Assembly: GCF_040536835.1 (NCBI RefSeq)
Contig: NZ_CP159578.1
Location: forward strand, 2,790,001-2,854,000
Origin: Salinicola endophyticus
GTDB lineage: Bacteria > Pseudomonadota > Gammaproteobacteria > Pseudomonadales > Halomonadaceae
Length of the DNA stretch: 64,000 nucleotides
Direction of reading: 5' to 3'
Shown: in pieces, positions 32,065-41,961 of the stretch
Position numbering within the stretch: position 1 is the first letter of the stretch
How the letters are laid out: the number at the start of each line of letters is the position of its first letter
The notes under the pieces: generated by a model
Database searches by the model: none
The model's input: only the letters and a program-made list of their open reading frames with translations
What the model was told of the DNA's origin: nothing
Position numbers and translations under genes: made by a program

Positions 32065-32909
32065 TGGGCAAGATCGTCGCCGGCATCGGCTCCTCTCATG
32101 TGCCCTCGATTGGGCGCGCCTATGACCAGAAAAAACAGGCCGACCCCGCCTGGCAGCCCCTCTTCGACGGTTACGAGCCGGTCAAGCGCTGGCTGGCCGA
32201 TGAGGTCAAGGCCGATGTCGTCATCCTCGTCTACAACGATCATGGCACCGAGTTCTTTCTCGACCGCTATCCCACCTTCGCGCTGGGTGTGGCCGACAGC
32301 TACGAAGTGGCCGACGAAGGCTACGGCAAGCGCCCCTTGCCGGACTTCCCCGGGGATGCGGCCTTTTCCGAGCATCTCGCCAACCACCTGGTCGCCGACG
32401 AGTTCGATCTGACCCTGTGCCAGGAAATGGCACTGGATCATGGCTTCCTCACCGCCATGCCGCTGCTCTGGGATCACGATGACACGGCCTGGCCGGTCAA
32501 GGTCGTGCCGCTTCTGGTCAACGTCATCCAGCATCCGCTGCCCACGGGCCTGCGCTGCTATAAGCTGGGCGAGGCCATTCGGCGCGCCGTCGAGGCCTAT
32601 CCCGAGGACACCCGCGTTGCAGTCGTCGGCACTGGTGGCCTCTCGCACCAACTAAATGGCGAGCGTTTTGGGCATATTAATGAAGAATGGGACAAGCAGT
32701 GGCTACAGCGCATCCAGGACCAACCCCGCGAGCTTGCCGCACTGTCGCACAAGGAAGTCATGACGGAGGCCGGCGCCGAGGGCGGTGAAGTCATCATGTG
32801 GTTCGTGATGCGCGGCGCCATGACCGAGCGCGTCGAGGAAGTTCACCGCTTCTACTACGCCCCGATGACGACGGGTATGGCGCTGCTAGCGCTCAATAAC
32901 AGCGACTGA
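32064..32909 (+). CDS. ligB: Class III extradiol dioxygenase catalytic subunit (LigB/PmdB-like)
   Basis: The 281-residue catalytic subunit has the iron ligands H12 (GSSHVP), H60 (VYNDHG) and E242 (GGEVIMW), plus the catalytic H195 (GTGGLSHQ). The numbering is almost the same as in Sphingobium LigB. It opens protocatechuate at the 4,5-bond or possibly gallate. Some blocks (RCYKLGEAIRRAVEAYPED) look closer to gallate dioxygenases than to LigB. No ligC or ligI is in the window, yet GalB, C and D are adjacent, which would fit direct formation of oxalomesaconate from gallate. This substrate choice is unresolved. Confidence 0.9.
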   Translation: MGKIVAGIGSSHVPSIGRAYDQKKQADPAWQPLFDGYEPVKRWLADEVKADVVILVYNDHGTEFFLDRYPTFALGVADSYEVADEGYGKRPLPDFPGDAAFSEHLANHLVADEFDLTLCQEMALDHGFLTAMPLLWDHDDTAWPVKVVPLLVNVIQHPLPTGLRCYKLGEAIRRAVEAYPEDTRVAVVGTGGLSHQLNGERFGHINEEWDKQWLQRIQDQPRELAALSHKEVMTEAGAEGGEVIMWFVMRGAMTERVEEVHRFYYAPMTTGMALLALNNSD

Positions 32910-32982
32910 CTTCCCCTTGGAAAAGACTGAACACATCGACAGGCAGGTGAATTTCAATACGCACGGAACACCGCAACCGAAG

Positions 32983-32988
32983 CCTATA
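32983..32988. repeat. Target-site duplication CCTATA, left copy
   Basis: CCTATA immediately precedes the left inverted repeat of the IS481-family element; the identical hexamer is at 34063-34068 after the right end. Confidence 0.85.
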
Positions 32989-34062
32989 TGAGGGATCCCG
33001 GATGATCAAATCGCCTGCAGAAGCTATCCTCTGCTAGCTGCCAGAGAGCTTCTTCAGCAATTCATCCGGGAGCAGGTTCATGAACATCAAGCTGCATAAA
33101 CAAGCGACCACGACACCGAAGATCCGTGCCGAGATCCAGGCAGCGCCCTCCAGCATCACGGATAGCGATCTGGCCCGCCAGTATGGCGTCGCCACCGCAA
33201 CCATTCGGCGCTGGCGGTACCGTGACGATGTGCACGACCGATCACACACGCGTCACAACCTGCTGGCCACGCTCACGTCCGAGCAGGAGGAGGTGCTGAT
33301 CGCAGCGCGCGAATTCCTTCGCCTTGGCTTGGATGATCTCCTTGTCGTGGCGCGTGAGTTCCCGCCCCCCGGTTATCTCGCTCAGGCCTGCATCGTATGC
33401 TCCAGCGGCGCGAAGTTCCAACACTGGCAGAACTGGCTCGGCAAGATGCCGGCGATGATGAGAAGCCTCGGCACAAGCCTTTCAAGGACTACGATCCGGG
33501 CTTCTGCACATCGACATCAAACACTTACCTCAGATGCCTGACGAGCAGCAGAAACGCTACCTTTACGTCGCCATCGACCGTGCCACCCGCTGGGTCTATC
33601 TAGAAGTCAGGTGCAGTCAGGCCACGAAGGAGGCGCAGGCGTTCATGAGGCAGGTGGAACAGAAGGCAACGTTCAAAATTCGGACAGTGCTCATGGACAA
33701 TGCCAAATGCTTCACCGATCGCTTCACACGGGTCGGTGAGCGCAAGCCCAGTGGTGACCATGCGTTCGACCAAGAGTGCCAAGCCCATGGTATCGAGCAT
33801 CGTCTGATCAAGCCGGATAGGCTTCAGACGAACGGCATGGTGGAGCACTTTGACGGCCATATCAGCGACGTGCTGGCGACTCGAAGATACGCCTCAGGCG
33901 AAGACCTGGAGCAGACGCTGAAACGCTATACGTGGCTGTACAATCACCACATTCCACAAAAGGCGCTACACCATCATTCGCCGATTGAGGTGATGAAGGA
34001 ATGGCAGGCCAAGCACCCTGAGTTATTTACCAAGCGGGTGGTCAATCACGCGGGATCCGACA
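32989..34062 (+). mobile_element. IS481-family insertion sequence, 1074 bp, transposase inactive
   Basis: The left end TGAGGGATCCCGGATGATC (from 32989) and the right end read on the minus strand TGTCGGATCCCGCGTGATT (from 34062) form an imperfect inverted repeat sharing GGATCCCG. Both ends are flanked by CCTATA, a 6-bp duplication as expected for IS481. The element lies between ligB and the galA remnant and carries one transposase frame broken twice. Element length and gene position fit the family. Confidence 0.85.
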
Positions 34063-34076
34063 CCTATAGGGTATAG
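33080..34076 (+). pseudogene. IS481-family transposase with two frameshifts
   Basis: Three frames must be joined. The first, from 33080 to about 33365, encodes the HTH part (TDSDLARQYGVATATIRRWRYRDDVHDRSHTRH). The second, about 33370-33505, encodes RLSRSGLHRMLQRREVPTLAELARQDAG and PFKDYDPGF. The third, about 33506 onward, encodes HIDIKHLPQMPDEQQKRYLYVAIDRATRW, LMDNAKCFTD and NGMVEHFDGHISDVL with the DDE residues. Each break equals one missing base, the first in a C-rich run near 33361-33371 and the second near 33500. The frame runs 14 bp past the element end to a chance TAG. Confidence 0.9.
34063..34068. repeat. Target-site duplication CCTATA, right copy
   Basis: Identical to 32983-32988, directly following the right end of the IS481-family element. 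Because this target lacks CTAG, the transposase frame is not stopped here as it is in the other IS481 copies. Confidence 0.85.
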
Positions 34077-34161
34077 GTGGGGATTGCAGGCGCCGCGTAA
34101 CTCAGCGATTCACCTACGCAGATATTTATGCAGTGTTTACCTTGGGAACGAGGTATCGAAA

Positions 34162-34524
34162 ATGGCACACATCATCGGCGGGCTCGTCGTTTCCCCACAC
34201 CCCAATGGCCGGCTTCGCCGTCGATCATGAGAAGCAGGAAGAAGATATAGACCACTACTCCGCCTTCCCAATGGGCTTCGACGACCTCTATGCGGTTGCC
34301 AACGAAAACAGTGGGGCGCGCGATCTGCCCGGCATTCGTGGGCATGGGGCGCTGTCTCGTCTATCCCGAAACGCTCTTCGAGAAGGCTGCATCTGATCCG
34401 CGAGCACGACTGGCGAAGCATGGTCCATTATGGCGTCGTCTTCTTCTCGCTGGAAAAGCTCGGCGCCGTCATCAGCAATTCCAATCTCCATATCTATGCC
34501 GCCATATGCAGCGAAAGTCTGTAA
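34162..34524 (+). pseudogene. galA: Gallate dioxygenase (galA) remnant
   Basis: The start MAHIIGGLVVS (ATG 34162) is followed by a one-base insertion in a C-run. The next frame reads HTPMAGFAVDHEKQEE, then jumps to DHYSAFPMGFDDLYAVANE and ARDLPGIRGHGALSR. The last frame reads REHDWRSMVHYGVVFFSLEKLGAV and SNLHIYAAICSESL, then TAA. The first parts match the LigB-like half and the last the LigA-like C-terminal domain of one-piece gallate dioxygenases (GalA/DesB). About 45 residues are missing after EKQEE and some 250 before REHDW, so the gene is dead. It lies about 100 bp after the IS element. Confidence 0.82.
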
Positions 34525-34955
34525 GAATGTCAAAAGCCCCTTAATCGGCAGGTCACCTACCTCGTGGCGTGCCGTCGAAATACCGATGACGCATCTCAGC
34601 AGAGACTTAATAAGCTGGCGCTTTATTTTGGTTCTTCGCGGAAACCCGAGAGCTACCCGGACTTTTGCGAAGAACTTTTTCAGCCTCCATAATTCATAAG
34701 AAAAAGCGAAACTTTCATTTCGAACAAAACATAACGAGAAAACAATTAGCAGGGCAGCAAAGTTTGCAACAAAACAAGCATCGGCGACCTCTCACACTCA
34801 CTCCCTTTCACGACTTAATTCAGTGGAATTTCATTAAGACGCCATCAGGAAAATGCATAGGGAGACGATGAAAAATTAATTTTCTCCACGCCTCAGGACC
34901 GCATACTCGTTCAAGCGAAAACCGCTCATAACTTCCTACAAAGGGCAGCTCACAA
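34525..34955. other. AT-rich intergenic region upstream of the porin
   Basis: Clearly lower in GC than the rest of the window, with several A- and T-runs (34690-34860). No supported gene. It should hold the porin promoter, but several equally weak -10 candidates exist. Confidence 0.5.
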
Positions 34956-36182
34956 ATGCGATCCGCGATAACAAAATTCAAGATGACCAAGCTCGCGCTC
35001 TGGGTATCACTCGCTTCAGGCATGGCCATCGTGACGACCGTTCCCGCTCACGCTTTTGACGTCGTCGAAGCGGGGCAACCCGTTGTCACCGGTGAACCTA
35101 GTCGTGTAGGTCCGCCGTGGAACCATCGGTCGACCATCAATATTCCCGGCACCAAGACCGACGTCGCCTTTGGTGGCTACATCAAGCTCGATATGCTCTA
35201 CGACTTCGACTATGACCTCGGCAAGTCCACCAACCCCTATGCGATCATGGATTCATCGAAGCGTACCGATGGACGTAGCGATTTTACCGCCTATGAGTCA
35301 CGGCTCAACTTCCGCACACACACGATGACCGATTACGGCCGCCTGACGACGTATCTCGAAGGCCACTTCATTCCCGACGGTTCCTTCAACCTGCGTCAGG
35401 CCTACGGTGAGCTCAACGGCTTCCTCGCTGGGCGCACCTGGACGAACTTCATGAGCTTCGTGGGCGGGACACGTACCCTAGCGCTTGGCGATCCCAAGGG
35501 TTATGCCTTCGAGCGTCAGGCGCAGTTGCGCTATACCCTGCCGGTAGGTGCGGGGCATCTATCGTTCTCCGTGGAAGATCCGGATACGGTGATCGCACGT
35601 GACGACGCCGGCGTCGCCGATGGTGAAAGCCAACTTCCCGACTTGACGGTACGTTACGAATACAAGCGCCTGCTCGCGCTTTCCGGGGTGGCACGCCAAC
35701 TCTCTACCAACAACATCACCAACACCGTGGATGACGAGACCACAGGTTACGGGATTCAGGCGCAATTCAACCTGCCCTTCACACCCATGACAAGCCTGCA
35801 TGGTAGTGCCACCTACGGCGAAGGTATCGGCAACTACATGGGCAACCCCGGCAATACTGGGCACCGTAACGCCCCCGATGTATACGTCAACGATGACAAC
35901 AAGCTCAAGGCCATCGAGACGCGGGCCTTCGGTATTTCCCTGAACCATAACTGGACCGATGACTGGTTCAGTTCTGTCGGATTTTCCCGTCTCGATCAGG
36001 ACATGCCCAAAAAATACGGCAGCCAGTTCGAGACCATCGACTATGCCTTTGTCAACGTTATATGGGATATCACGCAGCGCCTTACAGTGGGTCTTGAGTA
36101 CCAAAATGCTGAGGTCGAACAGATCAACGGCAACTCTGATGACGCAAGCCGCCTGCAGGCAAGCGCTATCTTCCAGTTCTAG
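34956..36182 (+). CDS. DcaP-like outer-membrane porin
   Basis: The 408-residue protein has a signal peptide (KLALWVSLASGMAIVTTVPAHAF), then alternating amphipathic strands: KTDVAFGGYIKLDMLYDFDYDLG, FTAYESRLNFRTHTMTDYGRLTTYLEGHFI, FNLRQAYGEL and LAGRTWTNFM. It ends in aromatic Phe (SAIFQF), as outer-membrane barrels do. The GGYIKLD...DYD and LRQAYGEL...GQ/GRTW pattern fits the DcaP family of trimeric porins that admit dicarboxylates and aromatic acids. With the gal and van genes upstream it is a likely entry pore for the substrate of the island. A second start at 34983 is possible. A good terminator follows. Confidence 0.82.
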   Translation: MRSAITKFKMTKLALWVSLASGMAIVTTVPAHAFDVVEAGQPVVTGEPSRVGPPWNHRSTINIPGTKTDVAFGGYIKLDMLYDFDYDLGKSTNPYAIMDSSKRTDGRSDFTAYESRLNFRTHTMTDYGRLTTYLEGHFIPDGSFNLRQAYGELNGFLAGRTWTNFMSFVGGTRTLALGDPKGYAFERQAQLRYTLPVGAGHLSFSVEDPDTVIARDDAGVADGESQLPDLTVRYEYKRLLALSGVARQLSTNNITNTVDDETTGYGIQAQFNLPFTPMTSLHGSATYGEGIGNYMGNPGNTGHRNAPDVYVNDDNKLKAIETRAFGISLNHNWTDDWFSSVGFSRLDQDMPKKYGSQFETIDYAFVNVIWDITQRLTVGLEYQNAEVEQINGNSDDASRLQASAIFQF

Positions 36183-36210
36183 TGATACGACAATGATCGA
36201 TCGTGATTTA

Positions 36211-36236
36211 GGCTGGCATTTCGCCAGCCTTTTCAT
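36211..36236 (+). terminator. Intrinsic terminator of the porin gene
   Basis: Perfect 7-bp stem GGCTGGC / GCCAGCC with loop ATTTC (36211-36229), followed by TTTTCATTT, 28 bp after the porin stop. Confidence 0.85.
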
Positions 36237-36560
36237 TTGCCTGAAAAGCTCTTTTCATTACCGGCCCATTGAACCCATGCTAAACCCGGATAATCCAACA
36301 GCTATCTTGCACCACCCCATAGGATTATCTTGAGAGGGAACGTCTAGCGCGATCGGCGTCGCACATGCCTGATCTTGCATCCGAGAGATCGCCGACTCAA
36401 GCTATCTGCTGGCTCTCGGTACCGCGCTGATTTCTCGTGCCGCTCTGTTTCCCGGCCACGCCCTGTTTCTCAGGCGACAGCGCCGTCGGCTCAACTCCTG
36501 GCATAGCTAGCCCACAAAGCCAGCCTACAACCTTAGTCCAGAACGTTAGCCCACAACGTA
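36237..36560. other. Intergenic region between the porin and the suc operon terminator
   Basis: No gene supported. It marks the right edge of the accessory island, between convergent transcripts. No att-like repeat or IS end was recognised. Confidence 0.5.
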
Positions 36561-36593
36561 AACGGCCCGCCAGGCAGTGCCTGGCGGGCCGTT
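36561..36593 (-). terminator. Terminator of the sdh-suc operon
   Basis: Perfect 15-bp stem (AACGGCCCGCCAGGC / GCCTGGCGGGCCGTT) with a 3-nt loop, 32 bp after the sucD stop. The minus-strand tail is short (TTTACG), but the stem is very stable. Confidence 0.85.
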
Positions 36594-36624
36594 GTCGCGG
36601 CGCAAGCTGCGCGCCGTGAAGCGC

Positions 36625-37497
36625 TTACCAGCCGGTAACGGCTTTCAGCGCATCACCGATCTCGGCGAGCGAACGCACGGTCTTGACACCGGCGTCTTCC
36701 AACGCGGCGAATTTCTCGTCCGCGGTGCCCTTGCCACCGGAGATGATCGCACCGGCGTGGCCCATGCGCTTGCCCGGAGGTGCGGTAACACCAGCGATGT
36801 AGGAGACCACCGGCTTGGAGACGTTGGCCTTGATGTAGGCCGCGGCTTCCTCTTCGGCGGTGCCGCCGATCTCGCCGATCATCACGATCGCTTCGGTCTG
36901 CGGGTCCTTCTCGAACATCTCGAGGATGTCGATGAAGGTGGAACCCGGGATCGGGTCGCCGCCGATGCCCACACAGGTGGACTGGCCGAAGCCGTGATCG
37001 GTGGTCTGCTTGACCGCTTCGTAGGTCAGGGTGCCGGAGCGCGACACGATACCGACCTTGCCCGGCTTGTGGATGTGACCCGGCATGATGCCGATCTTGG
37101 TCTCACCCGGGGTGATTACGCCGGGGCAGTTGGGGCCGATCAGGCGCACGCCCAGCTCGTCACACTTGACCTTGACGTCGAGCATGTCCAGCGTCGGGAT
37201 ACCTTCGGTGATGCACACGATCAGCTTGATGCCGGCGTTGGCGGCTTCGAGGATCGAATCCTTGCAGAAGGCGGCCGGCACGTAGATCACGCTGGCCTCG
37301 GCGCCGGTCTGCTCGACCGCTTCCTTGACGGTGTTGAACACCGGCAGGCCCAGATGCTCCTGGCCGCCCTTGCCCGGGGTGACGCCGCCAACCATGTTGG
37401 TGCCGTAGGCGATCGCCTGCTCGGAGTGGAAGGTCCCCTGGCCACCGGTGAAGCCCTGGCAGATGACCTTGGTGCTCTTGTCGATCAGGATACTCAT
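36625..37497 (-). CDS. sucD: Succinyl-CoA synthetase alpha subunit
   Basis: The 290-residue subunit has the CoA-binding Rossmann part ([33 protein letters not shown]), [23 protein letters not shown], and the active-site phospho-His region [29 protein letters not shown]. It makes ATP or GTP from succinyl-CoA in the TCA cycle. The start overlaps the sucC stop by one base (TAATG). It is the last gene of the operon. Confidence 0.97.
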   Translation of the reverse strand: MSILIDKSTKVICQGFTGGQGTFHSEQAIAYGTNMVGGVTPGKGGQEHLGLPVFNTVKEAVEQTGAEASVIYVPAAFCKDSILEAANAGIKLIVCITEGIPTLDMLDVKVKCDELGVRLIGPNCPGVITPGETKIGIMPGHIHKPGKVGIVSRSGTLTYEAVKQTTDHGFGQSTCVGIGGDPIPGSTFIDILEMFEKDPQTEAIVMIGEIGGTAEEEAAAYIKANVSKPVVSYIAGVTAPPGKRMGHAGAIISGGKGTADEKFAALEDAGVKTVRSLAEIGDALKAVTGW

Positions 37498-38663
37498 TAC
37501 TTGCCCTCCGCCGCTTTGACGACCTGCTGAGCCGCGTCAGTCAGGCTGGTAGCAGCGATGATGTTCAGACCGCTGGAGGCCAGCTTCTCGGCACCCAGCT
37601 CGGCGTTGTTACCTTCCAGACGCACCACCACCGGCACGTTGACGCCGACCTGTTCGACGGCACCGATGATACCTTCGGCGATCATGTCGCAACGCACGAT
37701 GCCGCCGAAGATGTTGACCAGCACGGCCTTGACGTTGGTGTCGGAGAGGATGATCTTGAACGCTTCCGCCACCCGCTCCTTGGTCGCGCCGCCACCGACG
37801 TCGAGGAAGTTGGCCGGGCTACCGCCGTTCAGGTTGACGATGTCCATGGTACCCATGGCCAGACCGGCACCGTTGACCATGCAGCCGATGTTGCCGTCGA
37901 GTGCGACGTAGTTGAGTTCCCACTCCTGGGCGTGGGCTTCGCGCTCGTCTTCCTGCGACGGATCGCGCATCGCCTGCAGGTCTGGGTGACGGTAGAGGGC
38001 GTTGGCGTCCAGGTTGATCTTGGCGTCGAGGCAGTGGAGGTTGCCTTCGTCGGTGATCACCAGCGGGTTGATCTCCAGCAGGGCCAGATCCTTGTCGTGG
38101 AACAGCTTGGAGAGACCCAGGAAGATCTTGGTGAACTGCTTGATCTGGTCCTTGTTCAGGCCCAGCTGGAAAGCCAGCTCACGCGCCTGGTACGGCTGAG
38201 CGCCGACCAGCGGATCGATCTCGGCCTTGAGGATCTTCTCGGGCGTCTCCTCGGCGACCTTCTCGATCTCGACACCGCCCTCGGTGGAGGCCATGAAGAC
38301 CACGCGACGAGTGGCGCGATCGACCACCGCACCCAGGTAGAGTTCGCTGGCGATGTCGGTGCAGTTCTCGACCAGAATCTTGGCGACCGGCTGACCCTTT
38401 TCGTCGGTCTGGTAGGTCACCAGGTTCTTGCCCAGCCACTGCTCGGCGAACGCCTTGGCGGCTTCCGGGCTCTCGACCAGCTTGACACCGCCGGCCTTGC
38501 CGCGACCGCCGGCATGGACCTGGGCCTTGACGACCCACTTGTCGCCGCCGATTTTCTTGCAGGCCTGTGCCGCTTCTTCGGGGGTGTCGACGGCAAAGCC
38601 CTTGGACACCGGAAGACCGTAATCGGCAAACAGTTGCTTGCCCTGATACTCGTGAAGGTTCAT
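37497..38663 (-). CDS. sucC: Succinyl-CoA synthetase beta subunit
   Basis: The 388-residue ATP-grasp subunit starts [22 protein letters not shown] and has [42 protein letters not shown] (metal site), [29 protein letters not shown] and [10 protein letters not shown]. The length is exactly typical. It follows lpd after 118 bp that include a GGGGCC-type hairpin, and is coupled to sucD. Confidence 0.97.
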   Translation of the reverse strand: MNLHEYQGKQLFADYGLPVSKGFAVDTPEEAAQACKKIGGDKWVVKAQVHAGGRGKAGGVKLVESPEAAKAFAEQWLGKNLVTYQTDEKGQPVAKILVENCTDIASELYLGAVVDRATRRVVFMASTEGGVEIEKVAEETPEKILKAEIDPLVGAQPYQARELAFQLGLNKDQIKQFTKIFLGLSKLFHDKDLALLEINPLVITDEGNLHCLDAKINLDANALYRHPDLQAMRDPSQEDEREAHAQEWELNYVALDGNIGCMVNGAGLAMGTMDIVNLNGGSPANFLDVGGGATKERVAEAFKIILSDTNVKAVLVNIFGGIVRCDMIAEGIIGAVEQVGVNVPVVVRLEGNNAELGAEKLASSGLNIIAATSLTDAAQQVVKAAEGK

Positions 38664-38701
38664 CGATTCATGCCATTAGGTTGCATGTGACTCGAATGGC
38701 A

Positions 38702-38720
38702 GGGGCCGCTGAAAGGCCCC
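38702..38720 (-). other. Hairpin between lpd and sucC
   Basis: GGGGCC and GGCCCC separated by seven bases form a GC-rich stem in the lpd-sucC gap. There is no T-run on the minus strand, so it is more likely an RNA-stability or processing element than a terminator. Confidence 0.45.
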
Positions 38721-38781
38721 CGCCCCCGTGCCGCTCCGAAACCAGAACGGCACCTCTGGCAAGATGCGCGAAGAGTAGGAC

Positions 38782-40302
<1,521 letters not shown>

Positions 40303-41910
40303 TCAGATGTCCAGCAGCAGACGCGCCGGATCCTCGAGCAGCGACTTGATCGCCACCAGGAACTGGACCGCGTCCTTGCCGTCGATCATGCGGTGGTCGT
40401 AGGAGACCGCCAGATACATCATCGGGCGAATCTCGACCTTGCCGTTGACCGCCATCGGGCGCTCCTGGATCTTGTGCATGCCCAGGATCGCGGTCTGCGG
40501 CGGATTGAGGATCGGCGTCGACATCAGCGAGCCGAAGATACCGCCGTTGGTGATGGTGAAGGTGCCGCCCTGCATGTCCTCGATGCCGAGCTTGCCGTCG
40601 CGGCCGCGGCTACCGAAGTCGCCGATCGCCTTCTCGATATCGGCCAGCTTCATGCTGTCGGTATCACGCAGCACCGGCACCACCAGACCACGCGGGGTGG
40701 AGACGGCGACACCGATGTCCTGGTAGCCGTGATAGACGATATCGGTGCCGTCGATCGAGGCGTTGACGTCGGGGAAGCGCTTGAGCGCCTCGGTCGCCGC
40801 CTTGACGAAGAAGCCCATGAAACCGAGCTTGACGTCGTGGGCCTTCTGGAAGGTGTCCTTGTACTGGCTGCGCAGCGCCATCACCGCGCTCATGTCCACC
40901 TCGTTGTAGGTGGTGAGCATGGCCGCGGTCTGCTGAGCCTGGACCAGACGCTTGGCGATGGTCTGACGCAGACGGCTCATCGGCACGCGCTGCTCGGGAC
41001 GCTCGCCCTCGACCGCCGGTGCGGCCTTGGCGGCGCCGGCCGGCTTGTCGGCCTTGGGCGCAGCAGACTTCTTGGCCGAACCGCTGTCGATGGCCTTCTG
41101 CACGTCTTCCTTCAGGACGCGACCGCCCTTGCCGGTACCTTCGATCTTGGCCACGTCGAGGTCGTTCTCGGCCGCCAGCTTGCGCGCCGCCGGGGCCAGG
41201 ATCTTGCCGTCGACCTTGGCATCCGCCTCGCCGTCGTCGTCGCTGGAGGCCTGCTCGGCGGGCGCGTCATCGCTGGCACCACCCTCGGCACCTTCGCTGA
41301 ACACCGCCAGCAGCGCCTCGGACTCGACCTGCTCGCCCTCCTGGACCTTGATCTCGGCCAGGGCGCCATCGGCCGGCGCGACCACTTCCAGCACGACCTT
41401 GTCGGTCTCGATCTCGGCCAGCACCTCGTCGCGCTTGACCGCTTCGCCGACCTTCTTGGTCCAGCTGGCGACGGTGCCTTCCTGCACCGACTCCGGGAAG
41501 CTCGGCGCCTTGACCTCGTGCTGCTTGCCACCGCCGGCCGGCTTCTTGGCAGACGATTTCTTGTCGTCCTTGGCATCGTTGGACTTGGCATCGTTGGACT
41601 TGGCATCGTCGGACTTGGCGTCGCTGCTCTTGGCGTCGTCGGCCTTGGCCTCGGCACCCTTGCCACCTTCGCCAGCGGCACCGAGCACGCCCAGCACCTG
41701 CTCGGACTCGCAGGTATCACCCTCTTCGATCTTGATCTCGGAGAGCGTGCCGGCTTCCGGCGCCACCACCTCGAGCACCACCTTGTCGGTCTCGATCTCG
41801 ACGATCAGTTCATCGCGCTCGACGCTGTCGCCCACCTTCTTGTGCCAGGTGGCAACGGTTCCCTCGGCAACGGATTCGGGGAAAGTCGGCGCTTTGATAT
41901 CAGTAGCCAT
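40303..41910 (-). CDS. sucB: Dihydrolipoyllysine succinyltransferase (E2) with two lipoyl domains
   Basis: The 535-residue E2 is longer than the about 405 residues of E. coli SucB because it has two lipoyl domains. Both have [12 protein letters not shown], with the lipoyl lysines at K43 and K171. They are joined by a charged Ala/Lys/Asp/Ser linker (about 85-130) that includes near-perfect pentapeptide repeats (DAKSx). The E1/E3-binding domain is at about 232-270 ([36 protein letters not shown]), and the catalytic domain ends [13 protein letters not shown] with the acyltransferase His. It forms the core of 2-oxoglutarate dehydrogenase. It follows sucA by 51 bp. Confidence 0.96.
   Translation of the reverse strand: MATDIKAPTFPESVAEGTVATWHKKVGDSVERDELIVEIETDKVVLEVVAPEAGTLSEIKIEEGDTCESEQVLGVLGAAGEGGKGAEAKADDAKSSDAKSDDAKSNDAKSNDAKDDKKSSAKKPAGGGKQHEVKAPSFPESVQEGTVASWTKKVGEAVKRDEVLAEIETDKVVLEVVAPADGALAEIKVQEGEQVESEALLAVFSEGAEGGASDDAPAEQASSDDDGEADAKVDGKILAPAARKLAAENDLDVAKIEGTGKGGRVLKEDVQKAIDSGSAKKSAAPKADKPAGAAKAAPAVEGERPEQRVPMSRLRQTIAKRLVQAQQTAAMLTTYNEVDMSAVMALRSQYKDTFQKAHDVKLGFMGFFVKAATEALKRFPDVNASIDGTDIVYHGYQDIGVAVSTPRGLVVPVLRDTDSMKLADIEKAIGDFGSRGRDGKLGIEDMQGGTFTITNGGIFGSLMSTPILNPPQTAILGMHKIQERPMAVNGKVEIRPMMYLAVSYDHRMIDGKDAVQFLVAIKSLLEDPARLLLDI
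41560..41637 (-). repeat. 15-bp tandem repeats encoding the SucB linker
   Basis: About five near-identical 15-bp units on the minus strand (GCCAAGTCCAACGAT type) encode [25 protein letters not shown]. The reading frame is kept. Such repeats are prone to copy-number change between strains. Confidence 0.85.
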
Positions 41911-41961
41911 GTCGTATCCTTAATCTCTTCTCTGTCGCGTCTGTTCCGGCAGCATGGCGCC

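Noticed and set aside
33080..34076. Programmed frameshifting in the IS481-family transposase
   Set aside because: IS481 transposases are made from one continuous frame. Two separate one-base losses, one in a C-rich run, are better explained as decay.
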